From an uncultured Alphaproteobacteria bacterium (GTDB lineage Bacteria > Pseudomonadota > Alphaproteobacteria > HIMB59 > GCA-002718135): a stretch of 34,809 bases of DNA. Both the position numbers and the translations under genes were made by a program. Of this stretch, positions 18,212-27,745 are shown piece after piece (the stretch's first letter is position 1; each line of letters opens with the position of its first letter). The DNA lies in assembly GCA_902560675.1 (NCBI GenBank), contig CACEMP010000015.1, forward strand, positions 1 to 34,809, written 5' to 3'. The notes beneath the pieces were generated by a model that saw nothing but the letters and a program-made list of their open reading frames with translations, was not told where the DNA came from and did no database searches.

Positions 18212-19696
18212 ATGATTGACTGGCCATTAGTATCAGTAATAATTTTTTTACCTTTAATTGGTGCTTTAATTATTCTTTTTATTAAAGAAGATGAATTAAC
18301 ATCAACTAATATTAAATGGGCTGCTTTACTAGCAACATTAGGAACATTTATTTTAAGTTTAATACTCTGGTTACAATTTGATTATTCCAATCCGTCTTAT
18401 CAATATGAAGAAAAATTTAGATGGTTTGATGATTTTAATTTTTTCTACCATGTTGGAGTTGACGGTATCTCACTTTTTATGATTTTACTAAGTACATTTT
18501 TGACCCCACTTTGTATTTTAGCTAGTTGGAATAATATAAAAAAAAGAGTCAAGGAATACATGCTTTCTTTTTTATTTTTAGAAACTGTAATGATTGGAAT
18601 GTTTGCTTCTATAGACATACTTTTATTTTATATTTTTTTTGAAGCAGTACTAATACCAATGTATCTAATTATAGGTATATGGGGAGGTAATAGAAGAATC
18701 TATGCTTCTTTTAAATTCTTTCTCTACACTCTTTTGGGGTCAGTACTCATGCTGATTGCTATTATTGTGATGTATAGAAATACAAGTTCAATGAGTATTG
18801 AGTTCTTACAAGGTAATTACTTTTCCTATAATACACAATTGTTTCTATGGCTAGCGTTCTTTGCTTCCTTTGCAGTTAAAATTCCTATGTGGCCGTTTCA
18901 TACATGGTTGCCCGATGCCCATGTTGAAGCTCCAACAGCTGGATCTGTTATTTTAGCCGGAGTACTTTTAAAAATGGGTGGATATGGTTTCATCCGTTTC
19001 TCTTTAGGTATGCTTCCAGAAGCAACAGAGTTTTTTATTCCTTTAATTATGACATTAAGTATAGTTGCCATAGTATACACTTCCTTAGTAGCACTAGCAC
19101 AAACTGATATTAAAAAACTAATAGCATATTCATCTGTTGCACATATGGGAATTGTAACAATTGGAATTTTCTTAGTAAATCAACAAGGTTTAGAGGGAGC
19201 AATGATGCAAATGATTAGTCATGGACTAGTTTCAGCAGCTTTATTTTTATGCGTTGGCGTTATTTATGATCGAATGCATACTAGAGAAATTGAATTTTAC
19301 GGAGGATTAGTTCAAAGAATGCCACTTTATGCAACAGTATTCATGATTTTTATGCTGGGATCAGTTGGATTACCTGGGACTAGTGGTTTTATTGGAGAAT
19401 TTTTAGTTATTGTTGGCGCATTTAAATTTTCAAGTTACGTTGTTATTGGGGCGGCTTTTGGAATAATATTATCCGCTGTTTACATGCTATACCTTTATAA
19501 AAGAATTATTTTTGGCACCATAACTAATAATAAACTTGCAGATATTTTAGATATAAACACAAGAGAGAAAATCATATTAATTCCTTTAGCAATTTCAGTA
19601 ATATTACTAGGTATATTTCCAAATCTATTTTTAGATCCTATGCGATTATCACTTGAACTAATTATAACAAACTATGAAATAGCCAATGCTAAATAA
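18212..19696 (+). CDS. nuoM: NADH-quinone oxidoreductase subunit M, antiporter-like
   Basis: The 494-residue ND4-type proton-pumping subunit has about 14 helices. Glu144 in FFEAVLIPMYLIIG and Lys223 in AVKIPMWPFHTWLPDAHVEAP are the paired channel residues (Glu144 and Lys234 in E. coli). The LGTFLTPL-type N-terminal block is present as STFLTPLCILASW. No Shine-Dalgarno is visible, so translation is probably coupled to nuoL. The 3' end overlaps nuoN by 11 nt. Confidence 0.97.
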   Translation: MIDWPLVSVIIFLPLIGALIILFIKEDELTSTNIKWAALLATLGTFILSLILWLQFDYSNPSYQYEEKFRWFDDFNFFYHVGVDGISLFMILLSTFLTPLCILASWNNIKKRVKEYMLSFLFLETVMIGMFASIDILLFYIFFEAVLIPMYLIIGIWGGNRRIYASFKFFLYTLLGSVLMLIAIIVMYRNTSSMSIEFLQGNYFSYNTQLFLWLAFFASFAVKIPMWPFHTWLPDAHVEAPTAGSVILAGVLLKMGGYGFIRFSLGMLPEATEFFIPLIMTLSIVAIVYTSLVALAQTDIKKLIAYSSVAHMGIVTIGIFLVNQQGLEGAMMQMISHGLVSAALFLCVGVIYDRMHTREIEFYGGLVQRMPLYATVFMIFMLGSVGLPGTSGFIGEFLVIVGAFKFSSYVVIGAAFGIILSAVYMLYLYKRIIFGTITNNKLADILDINTREKIILIPLAISVILLGIFPNLFLDPMRLSLELIITNYEIANAK

Positions 19697-21122
19697 TATT
19701 TACAATATTTTTTTTATACCTGAAATTTTTTTAGCATGCTCTTCTTTTGTTTGCTTACTTTTTGGTCTTTTTTTAAAAAAGAATGCATTTAGACAAACTT
19801 CCAATCTAGCAGTTTTCGTTTTATTATTAACCATTTTGCTTGTTTACTATGATAGTGAATCAAATTTCGCAAATTATAAAAGTTTATTTAGCCATTCTTC
19901 TTTTATAAATTTTTTTAAAATTTTAGCTCTATTAGGTTCTATAGCCAGTATCATCATTTCTAAAGATTATTTTTTAGGCATTAAGTTAAAAAATTTTGAA
20001 ATTCCTATTTTATTTTTATTTTCAACACTTGGGATGATGTTAATGATTGCTTCAAATAATCTTATGTCTATGTATCTAGCAATAGAACTACAAAGTTTAT
20101 CTCTTTATGTTGCTGCAGCAATAAAAAGAGATTCAATCTCATCAGCTGAGTCAGGAGTAAAATACTTTATTTTAGGAGCGTTATCGTCTGGTATACTTTT
20201 GTATGGTTTCTCTTTAATTTATGGATTTACTGGTTCAATGAATTTTGATGATATAAGTTTCTATTTATCAAAATATGATAATTTAAATTTAGGTCTAATA
20301 TTTGGGCTTGTATTTGTGATGGTAGGCTTAGCTTTTAAGGTTTCAGCCGTACCATTCCATATGTGGACTCCCGATGTTTATGAAGGAGCTCCAAACTCAA
20401 TTACAGGTTTTTTTGCTATTGTCCCTAAGATTGCTGCAGTAGCTTTAATTTATCGTTTTTGCTTAGTTCCATTTGAAAATTTTTACTTAGAATGGAGTCA
20501 AATAATTTTATTTTTATCAATAGCCTCAATGTTTCTTGGAGCTATAGCGGCTATAGCACAGTCAAACATTAAAAGATTATTAGCTTATAGTTCTATCGGA
20601 CATATAGGCTATATCTTAATCGCTTTAGTTGCCGCAAATGATGATGGAATTAAAGCAGTATCAATTTATATGTTTTCATACATGATAATGAATGTTGCTA
20701 TTTTTGCTATTTTACTTTCGTTAAAAGTTAAAAATGAATATTTAATTAATATAAGTGATTTAAAAGGATTAAGTAAAAGTAATCCAATCGTTAGTCTTTC
20801 TATTTCAATAATAATGCTATCTATGGCTGGCATCCCCCCATTTATAGGATTTTTTGGAAAGTTATATGTTTTCATTGCTGCAATTGAACAAGAATTATAT
20901 GTACTTTCAGTTCTTGGTGTTCTAGCTAGTGTAATTTCTGCTTTTTATTATTTAAGAATTATTAAGATAATGTATTTTGATGAAAGTAAAAGTGAAGGAA
21001 TAATTAATTTTCAAATTTCTTTTCAATCAAAAATTATTTTATCCTTAAGTTTATTTTTAATTATTTGTTTTATATTTTACCCATCTTTATTGATAAATAT
21101 ATCAGCAAGTTTAACCATTTGA
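19686..21122 (+). CDS. nuoN: NADH-quinone oxidoreductase subunit N, antiporter-like
   Basis: The 478-residue ND2-type proton-pumping subunit is the last of the 14 nuo genes. Channel residues are Glu134 in LAIELQSLSLYV and Lys218 in FKVSAVPFHMWTPDVYEGAP. The LLAYSSIGHIGYILIAL helix and the GIPPFIGFFGK loop are family hallmarks. The ATG lies 11 nt inside nuoM. Biotin ligase follows after 3 nt with no terminator, so the transcript probably continues into the birA-coaX-rnj genes. Confidence 0.97.
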   Translation: MLNNIYNIFFIPEIFLACSSFVCLLFGLFLKKNAFRQTSNLAVFVLLLTILLVYYDSESNFANYKSLFSHSSFINFFKILALLGSIASIIISKDYFLGIKLKNFEIPILFLFSTLGMMLMIASNNLMSMYLAIELQSLSLYVAAAIKRDSISSAESGVKYFILGALSSGILLYGFSLIYGFTGSMNFDDISFYLSKYDNLNLGLIFGLVFVMVGLAFKVSAVPFHMWTPDVYEGAPNSITGFFAIVPKIAAVALIYRFCLVPFENFYLEWSQIILFLSIASMFLGAIAAIAQSNIKRLLAYSSIGHIGYILIALVAANDDGIKAVSIYMFSYMIMNVAIFAILLSLKVKNEYLINISDLKGLSKSNPIVSLSISIIMLSMAGIPPFIGFFGKLYVFIAAIEQELYVLSVLGVLASVISAFYYLRIIKIMYFDESKSEGIINFQISFQSKIILSLSLFLIICFIFYPSLLINISASLTI

Positions 21123-21125
21123 TTA

Positions 21126-21860
21126 ATGTCATTAGATAAAATTAAAAATCTATTAGATAAAAACAATTTTGATTTTCATTTTATTGAATCTGTAGATTCT
21201 ACAATGTCAGAGGTTAAAAAACTTATTTATAATAGAAATATATGTTTGATGGCAAATGAACAAAAAAAAGGATTTGGAAGACGGGGAACAACTTGGGAAA
21301 GTCCAAAAAATAATGTCTATATTTCTATTTTATCAAAAAATATATTGCCAATAGAAAATCATTTTTTAAATAATGCTTTTATTACTAATATGATCTGTTC
21401 TGTGATTGAAAATATTTGTAATGTTAAAACTCAAATTAAATGGCCAAATGATATTTTAATTAATAAAGAAAAAATTTCTGGAATAATTTCTGAAATATTT
21501 ATAATAAATAATGATAAATATATAAATACTGGTTTTGGAGTTAACATAGTATCTTCTCCAAAGATTGAAAATTATCCAACAACTAATATTAATAAATATA
21601 ATAGAGAAATTAACAATTTTTATTTTGTATATGAAATTATGGAAGAGTATTTTAAAAGTTTAAAACAGTTGCTAAATAATCACAAAAAAATTATGACTGA
21701 ATATAAAAGTAGATTATTATACTTAGGAGATAAAATTAATCTAAAAATTGATGAACAAAATATTAAGCAAGGAATATTCCATAATCTTAATCCAGATGGT
21801 TCAATTACTTTAAAAAATAACGTTAATTTTGAAAATATATATAATGCTAGAATAATTTGA
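21126..21860 (+). CDS. birA: Biotin--[acetyl-CoA-carboxylase] ligase, monofunctional
   Basis: The 244-residue enzyme activates biotin as biotinyl-AMP and attaches it to carboxyl-carrier proteins. The catalytic domain shows the adenylate loop GFGRRGTTW (49-57, usually GRGRxGRxW), KWPNDI (105-110) and EKISGIISE (116-124) with the catalytic-type Lys117. A small beta domain ends the protein. It has no N-terminal winged-helix repressor domain, so it should not act as a biotin-operon repressor. The second position of the loop, Phe50 instead of Arg, is unusual. The gene is K/N/I-rich. Its TGA overlaps the coaX ATG by 1 nt. Confidence 0.9.
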   Translation: MSLDKIKNLLDKNNFDFHFIESVDSTMSEVKKLIYNRNICLMANEQKKGFGRRGTTWESPKNNVYISILSKNILPIENHFLNNAFITNMICSVIENICNVKTQIKWPNDILINKEKISGIISEIFIINNDKYINTGFGVNIVSSPKIENYPTTNINKYNREINNFYFVYEIMEEYFKSLKQLLNNHKKIMTEYKSRLLYLGDKINLKIDEQNIKQGIFHNLNPDGSITLKNNVNFENIYNARII

Positions 21861-22621
21861 TGATTGTTATAGATGTAGGTAATACTAATATTGTTATAGG
21901 TTTTTATACAAAAAATAAATTAAGAAAAATTATTAGATTAAATACAAAAAAAAAAATTAATACTGCACAAAAAGAAATAAATAAATTTTTTAAATCAAAT
22001 AATAAGTTGATTAATAACTTGAAAGATAAGTATTGTATTTTGTCCTCAGTTGTACCTTCATTAAATAAAATTTTTAAAAATATTTTTCAAAAAAATAAAT
22101 TCAAATTTTTTGTAATAAATCCAAAAAAAATATCATTTAGAAATAGTATTAACTATAATTTAAATCAAATTGGAAGTGATCGAATAGCAAACTATGCTTA
22201 TGTATATAGTAGAAAAATCAAAAACTGTATAATTATAGACTTTGGTACAGCTACTACTTTTGATGTTATTAAAAATAATAAATATTCAGGTGGATTAATT
22301 TTTCCAGGTATAAATCTTTCAATGGATACACTTTTAAATAATGCTGAACTAATAAAAACTTCAAAGATCTCAAAATCAAATAAAATTGTTAATAATAATA
22401 CATCTGCTTCTATTCAATCAGGCTTCTATTTTGGTTATTTGCATGCAGTAAATGGCATATTAAAGCAAATTATTAAGGAGAATAATTTTAACCCCAAAGT
22501 CTATATTACGGGTGGTTTAGGCAAAATATTTAGGGATAAAATTATTTATAAACCTATATATATGGAACATTTAACATTAGAAGGGATAAGAGAAATAGGT
22601 ATCAAACATTTTTATGAGTAA
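21860..22621 (+). CDS. coaX: Type III pantothenate kinase
   Basis: The 253-residue ASKHA-fold kinase catalyses the first step of coenzyme A synthesis. The phosphate-binding DVGNTN lies at 5-10, IGSDRIAN around 104-111 (with the likely catalytic Asp107), DFGTATT at 127-133 and GGLIFPG at 144-150. The C-terminal GFYFGYLHAVNGI helix is also typical. I chose the ATG at 21860 (TGATG overlap with birA) over the in-frame TTG at 21857, which would only add one residue. A coaX between birA and rnj is a familiar alphaproteobacterial arrangement. The sequence is very rich in Lys, Asn and Ile. It overlaps rnj by 8 nt. Confidence 0.92.
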   Translation: MIVIDVGNTNIVIGFYTKNKLRKIIRLNTKKKINTAQKEINKFFKSNNKLINNLKDKYCILSSVVPSLNKIFKNIFQKNKFKFFVINPKKISFRNSINYNLNQIGSDRIANYAYVYSRKIKNCIIIDFGTATTFDVIKNNKYSGGLIFPGINLSMDTLLNNAELIKTSKISKSNKIVNNNTSASIQSGFYFGYLHAVNGILKQIIKENNFNPKVYITGGLGKIFRDKIIYKPIYMEHLTLEGIREIGIKHFYE

Positions 22622-24287
22622 TAATTTACAACTAAACGATTTTAATGAAGGGCTCCACTTTTTATCTCTTGGGGGTATTGGAGAAATAGGTGCAAATTGT
22701 TATCTTTATGGATGTGATGGGAAATGGATAATGATAGATTTAGGCCTTTCATTTGCAGATGAAAAGTTTCCTGGTGTAGATTTATTGGTACCAAAAATAG
22801 ATCATATTGAAAGTTTAGAAGATAATCTAGAGGCTATTATTATCAGCCATGGTCATGAAGATCATGCAGGAGCTGTTGCGTTCTTAGCAAATAAAATTAA
22901 ATGTCCTGTATATGCAAGTAAATTTGCAAAATTTCTTATCGAAAATAGGCTAAAAGAATTCAATAAAGTAGAAGGTTTTACTTTAGAAGAGATAAATCTA
23001 GACAAGAAATTAATACTCAATAATTTTGATATAAGTTTTATTCCAACTACACACTCAATTCCTGAACCAACTGCAATAGTAATTAAAACAACATATGGAT
23101 CACTACTTCATACTGCTGATTGGAAAATAGATCCTTCACCTACTTTAGGAGGCTCATTTTCAAAGGAAAAATTTGAAAAATTAGGAAATGATGGATTGCT
23201 TGCTTTAATAGGTGATTCTACTAACGCAAATGTGCCTGGTAAGTCAGAATCTGAAAGTGATGTTAGGGATGAACTGACAAGTATATTTTCAAGATTTTCT
23301 AATAGAATTGTTGTTACCTGTTTTTCTTCAAATATTGCAAGAATGAAAAATATTATTCAAGCAGCAAAAAAAAATAAAAGAAAGGTCGCTCTTGTTGGAA
23401 GGAGTATGAAAAAAAATATCGAAGTAGCAAGAAAATGTGGTTATGTTTCAGATGATGAAATTTTTATCAGTGAAGATGAAGCTTCCTATATACCAAGAGA
23501 AAATTTAGTTATAATTTGTACTGGAAGTCAGGGCGAAAAAAGATCTGCCCTTTTTAGAATAGCTTATAATTCTCATCAACATTTACATTTAGAGCCTGAA
23601 GATGTAGTAATTTTTAGCTCTAGAGATATTCCTGGTAATGAAAAATCAATAAATAATTTAAAGAACTTACTTATTAGACAAAGAGTTGAGATAGTAACAG
23701 CTGATGATGATTTAGTACATGTTTCAGGTCATGGTTATGCAGATGAAATAAAACAAATGTACAATTGGACAAAACCGTATTTATCTATTCCTGTGCATGG
23801 TGAACCCATGCATCTAGAGGCGCATAAACAATTATCTTACTCATCTCAAGTACCATTTACTAAAATTTTAGAAAACGGAAAATGTCTCAAAATTGCACCA
23901 GGTGAACCTAAAATTGTAGAAAAATTTGAAACTGGAAAATTAATTGTTGAGGGTAAAAATCTTTACGACTCTGAGTCTGCATTTATTAAAGAGAGAAGGA
24001 AATATTCATTTGAGGGGCTAGTTTTAATCTCTTTAATTATCAATGACGATGACTATTCAATTAATAAAAATATGTTACTTACTTTAAAAGGACTGCCAGG
24101 AATAGATGAAGAAAATATTAAAAATGATTTTAAAATACTTTTTGTAGAAAACTATACAAAACTTAACAAAGATCAAAAATCATCAGATCTTATAGTATGT
24201 GACTTAGTTAAAAGTAGTTTTAGAAAGATTATAAAAAATTCAATTCAAAAAAAACCAGAAATTGAAGTTCATTTAATACGATCTTAA
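22614..24287 (+). CDS. rnj: Ribonuclease J, metallo-beta-lactamase/beta-CASP nuclease
   Basis: The 557-residue enzyme has 5'-3' exo- and endoribonuclease activity in mRNA decay and rRNA maturation. The metallo-beta-lactamase motif SHGHEDHAG gives zinc ligands His79, His81, Asp83 and His84, with His147 (TTHSIPEP) and Asp169 (HTADWKID) completing the site. The beta-CASP domain follows with VGRSMKKNIEVA, ICTGSQGE and VSGHGYADEIKQM, then IPVHGEPMH. The C-terminal domain is about 100 residues. Length is normal. The ATG lies 8 nt inside coaX, and the TAA overlaps the following gene by 1 nt. Confidence 0.95.
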   Translation: MSNNLQLNDFNEGLHFLSLGGIGEIGANCYLYGCDGKWIMIDLGLSFADEKFPGVDLLVPKIDHIESLEDNLEAIIISHGHEDHAGAVAFLANKIKCPVYASKFAKFLIENRLKEFNKVEGFTLEEINLDKKLILNNFDISFIPTTHSIPEPTAIVIKTTYGSLLHTADWKIDPSPTLGGSFSKEKFEKLGNDGLLALIGDSTNANVPGKSESESDVRDELTSIFSRFSNRIVVTCFSSNIARMKNIIQAAKKNKRKVALVGRSMKKNIEVARKCGYVSDDEIFISEDEASYIPRENLVIICTGSQGEKRSALFRIAYNSHQHLHLEPEDVVIFSSRDIPGNEKSINNLKNLLIRQRVEIVTADDDLVHVSGHGYADEIKQMYNWTKPYLSIPVHGEPMHLEAHKQLSYSSQVPFTKILENGKCLKIAPGEPKIVEKFETGKLIVEGKNLYDSESAFIKERRKYSFEGLVLISLIINDDDYSINKNMLLTLKGLPGIDEENIKNDFKILFVENYTKLNKDQKSSDLIVCDLVKSSFRKIIKNSIQKKPEIEVHLIRS

Positions 24288-24520
24288 TGGCACTATTTAC
24301 TCATGTTCTAATTTTTATCCTTGTTTGGTGGATTTTATTTTTCATACTCCTACCGATTAAGATAAAAGTACCCCAAAAAGTAGAATCTGGACATGCAAAA
24401 AGCGCTCCAAGTAAGCCATATCTTTTAATAAAATTTATAGCAACTTCATTAATTTCAGCTTTAATTTTATTTTTTTTGATTTTATTTGGATTTGATTTAT
24501 CAAATATATTTAATAAATGA
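24287..24520 (+). CDS. DUF1467 family membrane protein
   Basis: The 77-residue protein has two predicted membrane helices, at about 5-25 and 48-72. A positively charged loop between them contains the PxKIKVPQKVESGHAKSAPSKP stretch. The pattern I-L-V-W-W-I-L-F-F-x-L-L-P at the start and the A-P-S-K-P loop fit DUF1467, an uncharacterised small family that in alphaproteobacteria commonly sits just upstream of proS. No function is known to me. It overlaps rnj by 1 nt and proS by 4 nt (ATGA), so it is translationally embedded. Confidence 0.8.
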   Translation: MALFTHVLIFILVWWILFFILLPIKIKVPQKVESGHAKSAPSKPYLLIKFIATSLISALILFFLILFGFDLSNIFNK

Positions 24521-25812
24521 AATATTCTAATTTTTTTCTTCCTACTATTAAAGATACACCATCAGATGCTGAAATAATTTCACATAAATTAATGATCAGA
24601 GCTGGCATGATTAAACAATCTAGTGCTGGCATTTATTCGTGGTTACCTCTAGGTCTGATTGTATTAAAAAAAATTGAACAGATTGTTAGAGAAGAACAAA
24701 ATAATGCAGGAGCAGTAGAACTGCTTATGCCTACGATCCAATCTTCTGATTTATGGATTAAATCAGGAAGATATAATGATTATGGAAAAGAAATGTTAAG
24801 GATTACAGATAGAAGTGGAAGGGAAATGCTTTACGGCCCAACAAATGAAGAATTAATTACAGATATATTTCAATCACATATAAATTCTTACAAAGATCTT
24901 CCAAAAAATCTTTATCATATTCAATGGAAATTCCGAGATGAAGTTAGGCCTAGGTTTGGAGTAATGCGAGGAAGAGAATTCTTAATGAAGGATAATTATT
25001 CATTTGATCTTGATGAAAACGAAGCAAAAAAATCTTATAACAATATGTTTAAAGCATACATAAAAACTTTTATTAGAATGGGTTTAACACCAATTTCTTT
25101 AAGAGCAGAAACGGGACCAATTGGTGGTAACTTAAGTCATGAATTTCAAATACTAGCTAAGACTGGTGAAAGTACACTTTATTATGATAAAAAATTAGAA
25201 ACACTAAACCCTGAAACTATAGACCCAAATGATTTGCAGTCATTTTATGCTGCAGTTGATGATCAACATGATGAAAAAAATTGCCCAATTTCAAATAAAG
25301 ATTTAAAAATATCTAAGGGCATTGAAGTGGGTCATATATTTTATTTTGGAACAAAATATTCTGAGAAACTAAACGCATTTGTTCAAGATAAAAGTGGGAA
25401 AAATGTTCCAGTGCATATGGGATCTTATGGAATTGGTGTTTCAAGACTTGTGGGTGCAATTATAGAAGCTTATCATGATGAAAAAGGAATTAGGTGGCCT
25501 TTAGAGGTAGCTCCATTTAAGGTTTCCATAGTTAATTTAATGTCAGAAGATCAAGATTGTGCCACAAAATCATCAGAATATTATGAATATTTTATGAAAA
25601 ATAATATTGAAGTCATTTTAGATGATAGAATCTGCAGTATAGGAAAAAAATTATCTGATAATGAGTTAATTGGTACTCCATATCAGATTATCATTGGCAA
25701 AAGAGACTTAAAAGATAATTTAGTAGAAATAAAAAATCGGCAAAATAATAAAAGTGAAAAAATTTCATCTAGTAGTGTAATTGATTTTATTAATAATAAG
25801 TTAAAAAAATAG
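24517..25812 (+). CDS. proS: Prolyl-tRNA synthetase, short bacterial form
   Basis: The 431-residue class IIa synthetase charges tRNA-Pro. The proline-site string GPTNEE lies at 107-112. Motif 2 FRDEVRPRFGVMRGREF lies at 139-155, and motif 3 is in HMGSYGIGVSRLVGA, about 300-314. The anticodon-binding domain fills the C-terminal 110 residues. The enzyme lacks the roughly 180-residue editing insertion found in E. coli ProRS, as is normal for alphaproteobacteria. Editing of Ala-tRNA-Pro would therefore need a separate protein not seen here. It overlaps the DUF1467 gene by 4 nt, and lolC starts directly after its stop. Confidence 0.96.
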   Translation: MKYSNFFLPTIKDTPSDAEIISHKLMIRAGMIKQSSAGIYSWLPLGLIVLKKIEQIVREEQNNAGAVELLMPTIQSSDLWIKSGRYNDYGKEMLRITDRSGREMLYGPTNEELITDIFQSHINSYKDLPKNLYHIQWKFRDEVRPRFGVMRGREFLMKDNYSFDLDENEAKKSYNNMFKAYIKTFIRMGLTPISLRAETGPIGGNLSHEFQILAKTGESTLYYDKKLETLNPETIDPNDLQSFYAAVDDQHDEKNCPISNKDLKISKGIEVGHIFYFGTKYSEKLNAFVQDKSGKNVPVHMGSYGIGVSRLVGAIIEAYHDEKGIRWPLEVAPFKVSIVNLMSEDQDCATKSSEYYEYFMKNNIEVILDDRICSIGKKLSDNELIGTPYQIIIGKRDLKDNLVEIKNRQNNKSEKISSSSVIDFINNKLKK

Positions 25813-27063
25813 ATGATTTCTAAATCAGAACGATTACTGATTTTTAGGTTTTTATTCTCTAAGAAATCTGATGGTTATGTGTCTATTTTCGCTTGGTTTT
25901 CAATAATAGGTATTAGTTTAGGAGTAGCAGCAATTATTATAGTAATGTCTGTTATGAATGGTTTTAGAATTGATCTAACTAACAGAATAATTGGACTTAA
26001 TTCACACCTTAATATTTATAGTTTTGATAATGAGATAACAAATAATCAAGCTGATGAACTCATATTGAATATTGATAACTCTTTTTTTTACCAACACTAC
26101 AAATCTCTTGAAACAAATGGCTTAATCATAAAGTCTAATGAATCAAAAGGTGTTATGATCAAAGGCTACGACGAATATGATAAAAATCATTATTTGTTTA
26201 ATTCAATTAATATGGGGGCATTAATTCAAAATCCAAAAAGTGAAATATTAATAGGCGACTCCTTAGCGAATGAAATGAATTTAAAAATAGGAGATAAGGT
26301 TAAAATTACAATTCCAAAGACTGATAAAACAATATTAGGTAATATTCCAAGATTCAAAACATTGGAAGTAGTAGGTATATTTGATCTAGGTTTATATGAA
26401 TATGATTCCAATTTAATTTTTTTACCTTCAGAACTTGTTCGAAAATTACTCATATATGATGAAGATACATATAACAAAATTGAATTCTTTTCATCATCTC
26501 CGAATGAAATAGAATTATTTAAAAATGTAGTAGAATTAGAAATATCTAACCTTTTATTAAATTTTTATTCAATATCTTGGAAGGATCAAAACAAGACTCT
26601 AATTAATGCACTTAAGGTGGAAAAGAATGTTATGTTTATTATTCTTTCTTTAATTATATTAGTAGCATCATTAAATATAATTTCAGGTTTAATTATATTT
26701 GTAAAAGAAAAAAACAAAGATATTGGTATTTTAAAAACTATTGGAATGAGTAATAAAAGTATTATAAAAATATTTTTTACTATTGGAGTCTCAATAGGTT
26801 TAATTGGATCTCTAATAGGATTAATAATTGGAATACTTTTCACAATAAATATTAAATCAATTCAAAGTTTTTTAGAATATTTACTTGGAACAAAATTGTT
26901 TTCTGAAGAAGTGTATTATTTATCATCTTTACCTTCAAAAATCAGTATAAATGAGGTTGTTTACGTACTTTGTGTGGCAATAATAATATCAATTTTCTCA
27001 ACTATTTTTCCAGCTTTAAGTTCAGCTAGAATAGATCCTGTTAAGAGTTTAAGAAGTGAATAA
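25813..27063 (+). CDS. lolC: Lipoprotein-releasing ABC transporter permease (LolC/LolE family)
   Basis: The 416-residue inner-membrane protein has an N-terminal helix (about 22-47), a large periplasmic MacB-like domain (about 48-265) and three C-terminal helices of the FtsX type (about 270-295, 315-345 and 378-402). VMSVMNGFRIDLTNRIIGLNSHL at about 44-66 is diagnostic for the LolC/E group. With LolD it extracts lipoproteins from the inner membrane and passes them to LolA. Only one permease is present, so it probably works as a homodimer. The ATG follows the proS stop directly, and lolD overlaps its last 8 nt. Confidence 0.93.
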   Translation: MISKSERLLIFRFLFSKKSDGYVSIFAWFSIIGISLGVAAIIIVMSVMNGFRIDLTNRIIGLNSHLNIYSFDNEITNNQADELILNIDNSFFYQHYKSLETNGLIIKSNESKGVMIKGYDEYDKNHYLFNSINMGALIQNPKSEILIGDSLANEMNLKIGDKVKITIPKTDKTILGNIPRFKTLEVVGIFDLGLYEYDSNLIFLPSELVRKLLIYDEDTYNKIEFFSSSPNEIELFKNVVELEISNLLLNFYSISWKDQNKTLINALKVEKNVMFIILSLIILVASLNIISGLIIFVKEKNKDIGILKTIGMSNKSIIKIFFTIGVSIGLIGSLIGLIIGILFTINIKSIQSFLEYLLGTKLFSEEVYYLSSLPSKISINEVVYVLCVAIIISIFSTIFPALSSARIDPVKSLRSE

Positions 27064-27745
27064 CAAATATTTATTAGAGATTTCTAGTTTAGATAAACAT
27101 TATTCTAATGAAAATAATTTAAAAATTGAGATAATTAAAAATCTGAATTTTAAATTAATAAAAAACACCAAAGTTGCGATTGTTGGGCCTTCGGGTTCAG
27201 GCAAAACTACTTTTCTTAATATTATTGGTTTACTTGACTCAGAATATGATGGAAACTTTTATTTTAAGAATAAAGATATTTCTTTATGCTCTAAAGATGA
27301 AACGAATAAAATTAGAGGATTATCAATTGGTTTTATTCATCAATTTTTTCATCTAATTCCAGAACTTACTGTTATTGAAAATGTTATGCTTCCATTATTA
27401 ATTAATAAAGATGAACCAAAAAGTTATGAAATTTCAAAACAACTTCTAATTGAATTTGGTTTGAGTGATAGAATGAAATATAAACCTTTGAATTTATCAG
27501 GAGGAGAACAACAAAGAGTCGCCATTGCAAGATCATTAGTAAATAATCCTGATTTAATTTTAGCTGATGAGATGACGGGCAATCTTGATGAAGATACTGC
27601 TAACAATATTTTTAATTTTTTTATAAATTATATCGAACAAAATAATAAAACTTTAGTATATGTTACTCATAACAAAACTTATTCTTTATTGGCTGATGAA
27701 ATTTATAACTTTAAAAACAAGAAAATACATTTAACAAATGAATAA
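27056..27745 (+). CDS. lolD: Lipoprotein-releasing system ATP-binding protein LolD
   Basis: The 229-residue ABC ATPase energises lipoprotein release by LolC. It has Walker A GPSGSGKT (44-51), a Q-loop in FIHQFFHLIPELTV, the signature LSGGEQQR (147-154), Walker B with Asp171-Glu172 (LILADEMTGNLD) and the switch histidine in YVTHN. The family-typical HLIPELTVIENVMLPLL helix, which contacts the permease, is present. The start is a GTG inside the end of lolC. dnaE begins 8 nt before its stop. Confidence 0.95.
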   Translation: MNNKYLLEISSLDKHYSNENNLKIEIIKNLNFKLIKNTKVAIVGPSGSGKTTFLNIIGLLDSEYDGNFYFKNKDISLCSKDETNKIRGLSIGFIHQFFHLIPELTVIENVMLPLLINKDEPKSYEISKQLLIEFGLSDRMKYKPLNLSGGEQQRVAIARSLVNNPDLILADEMTGNLDEDTANNIFNFFINYIEQNNKTLVYVTHNKTYSLLADEIYNFKNKKIHLTNE

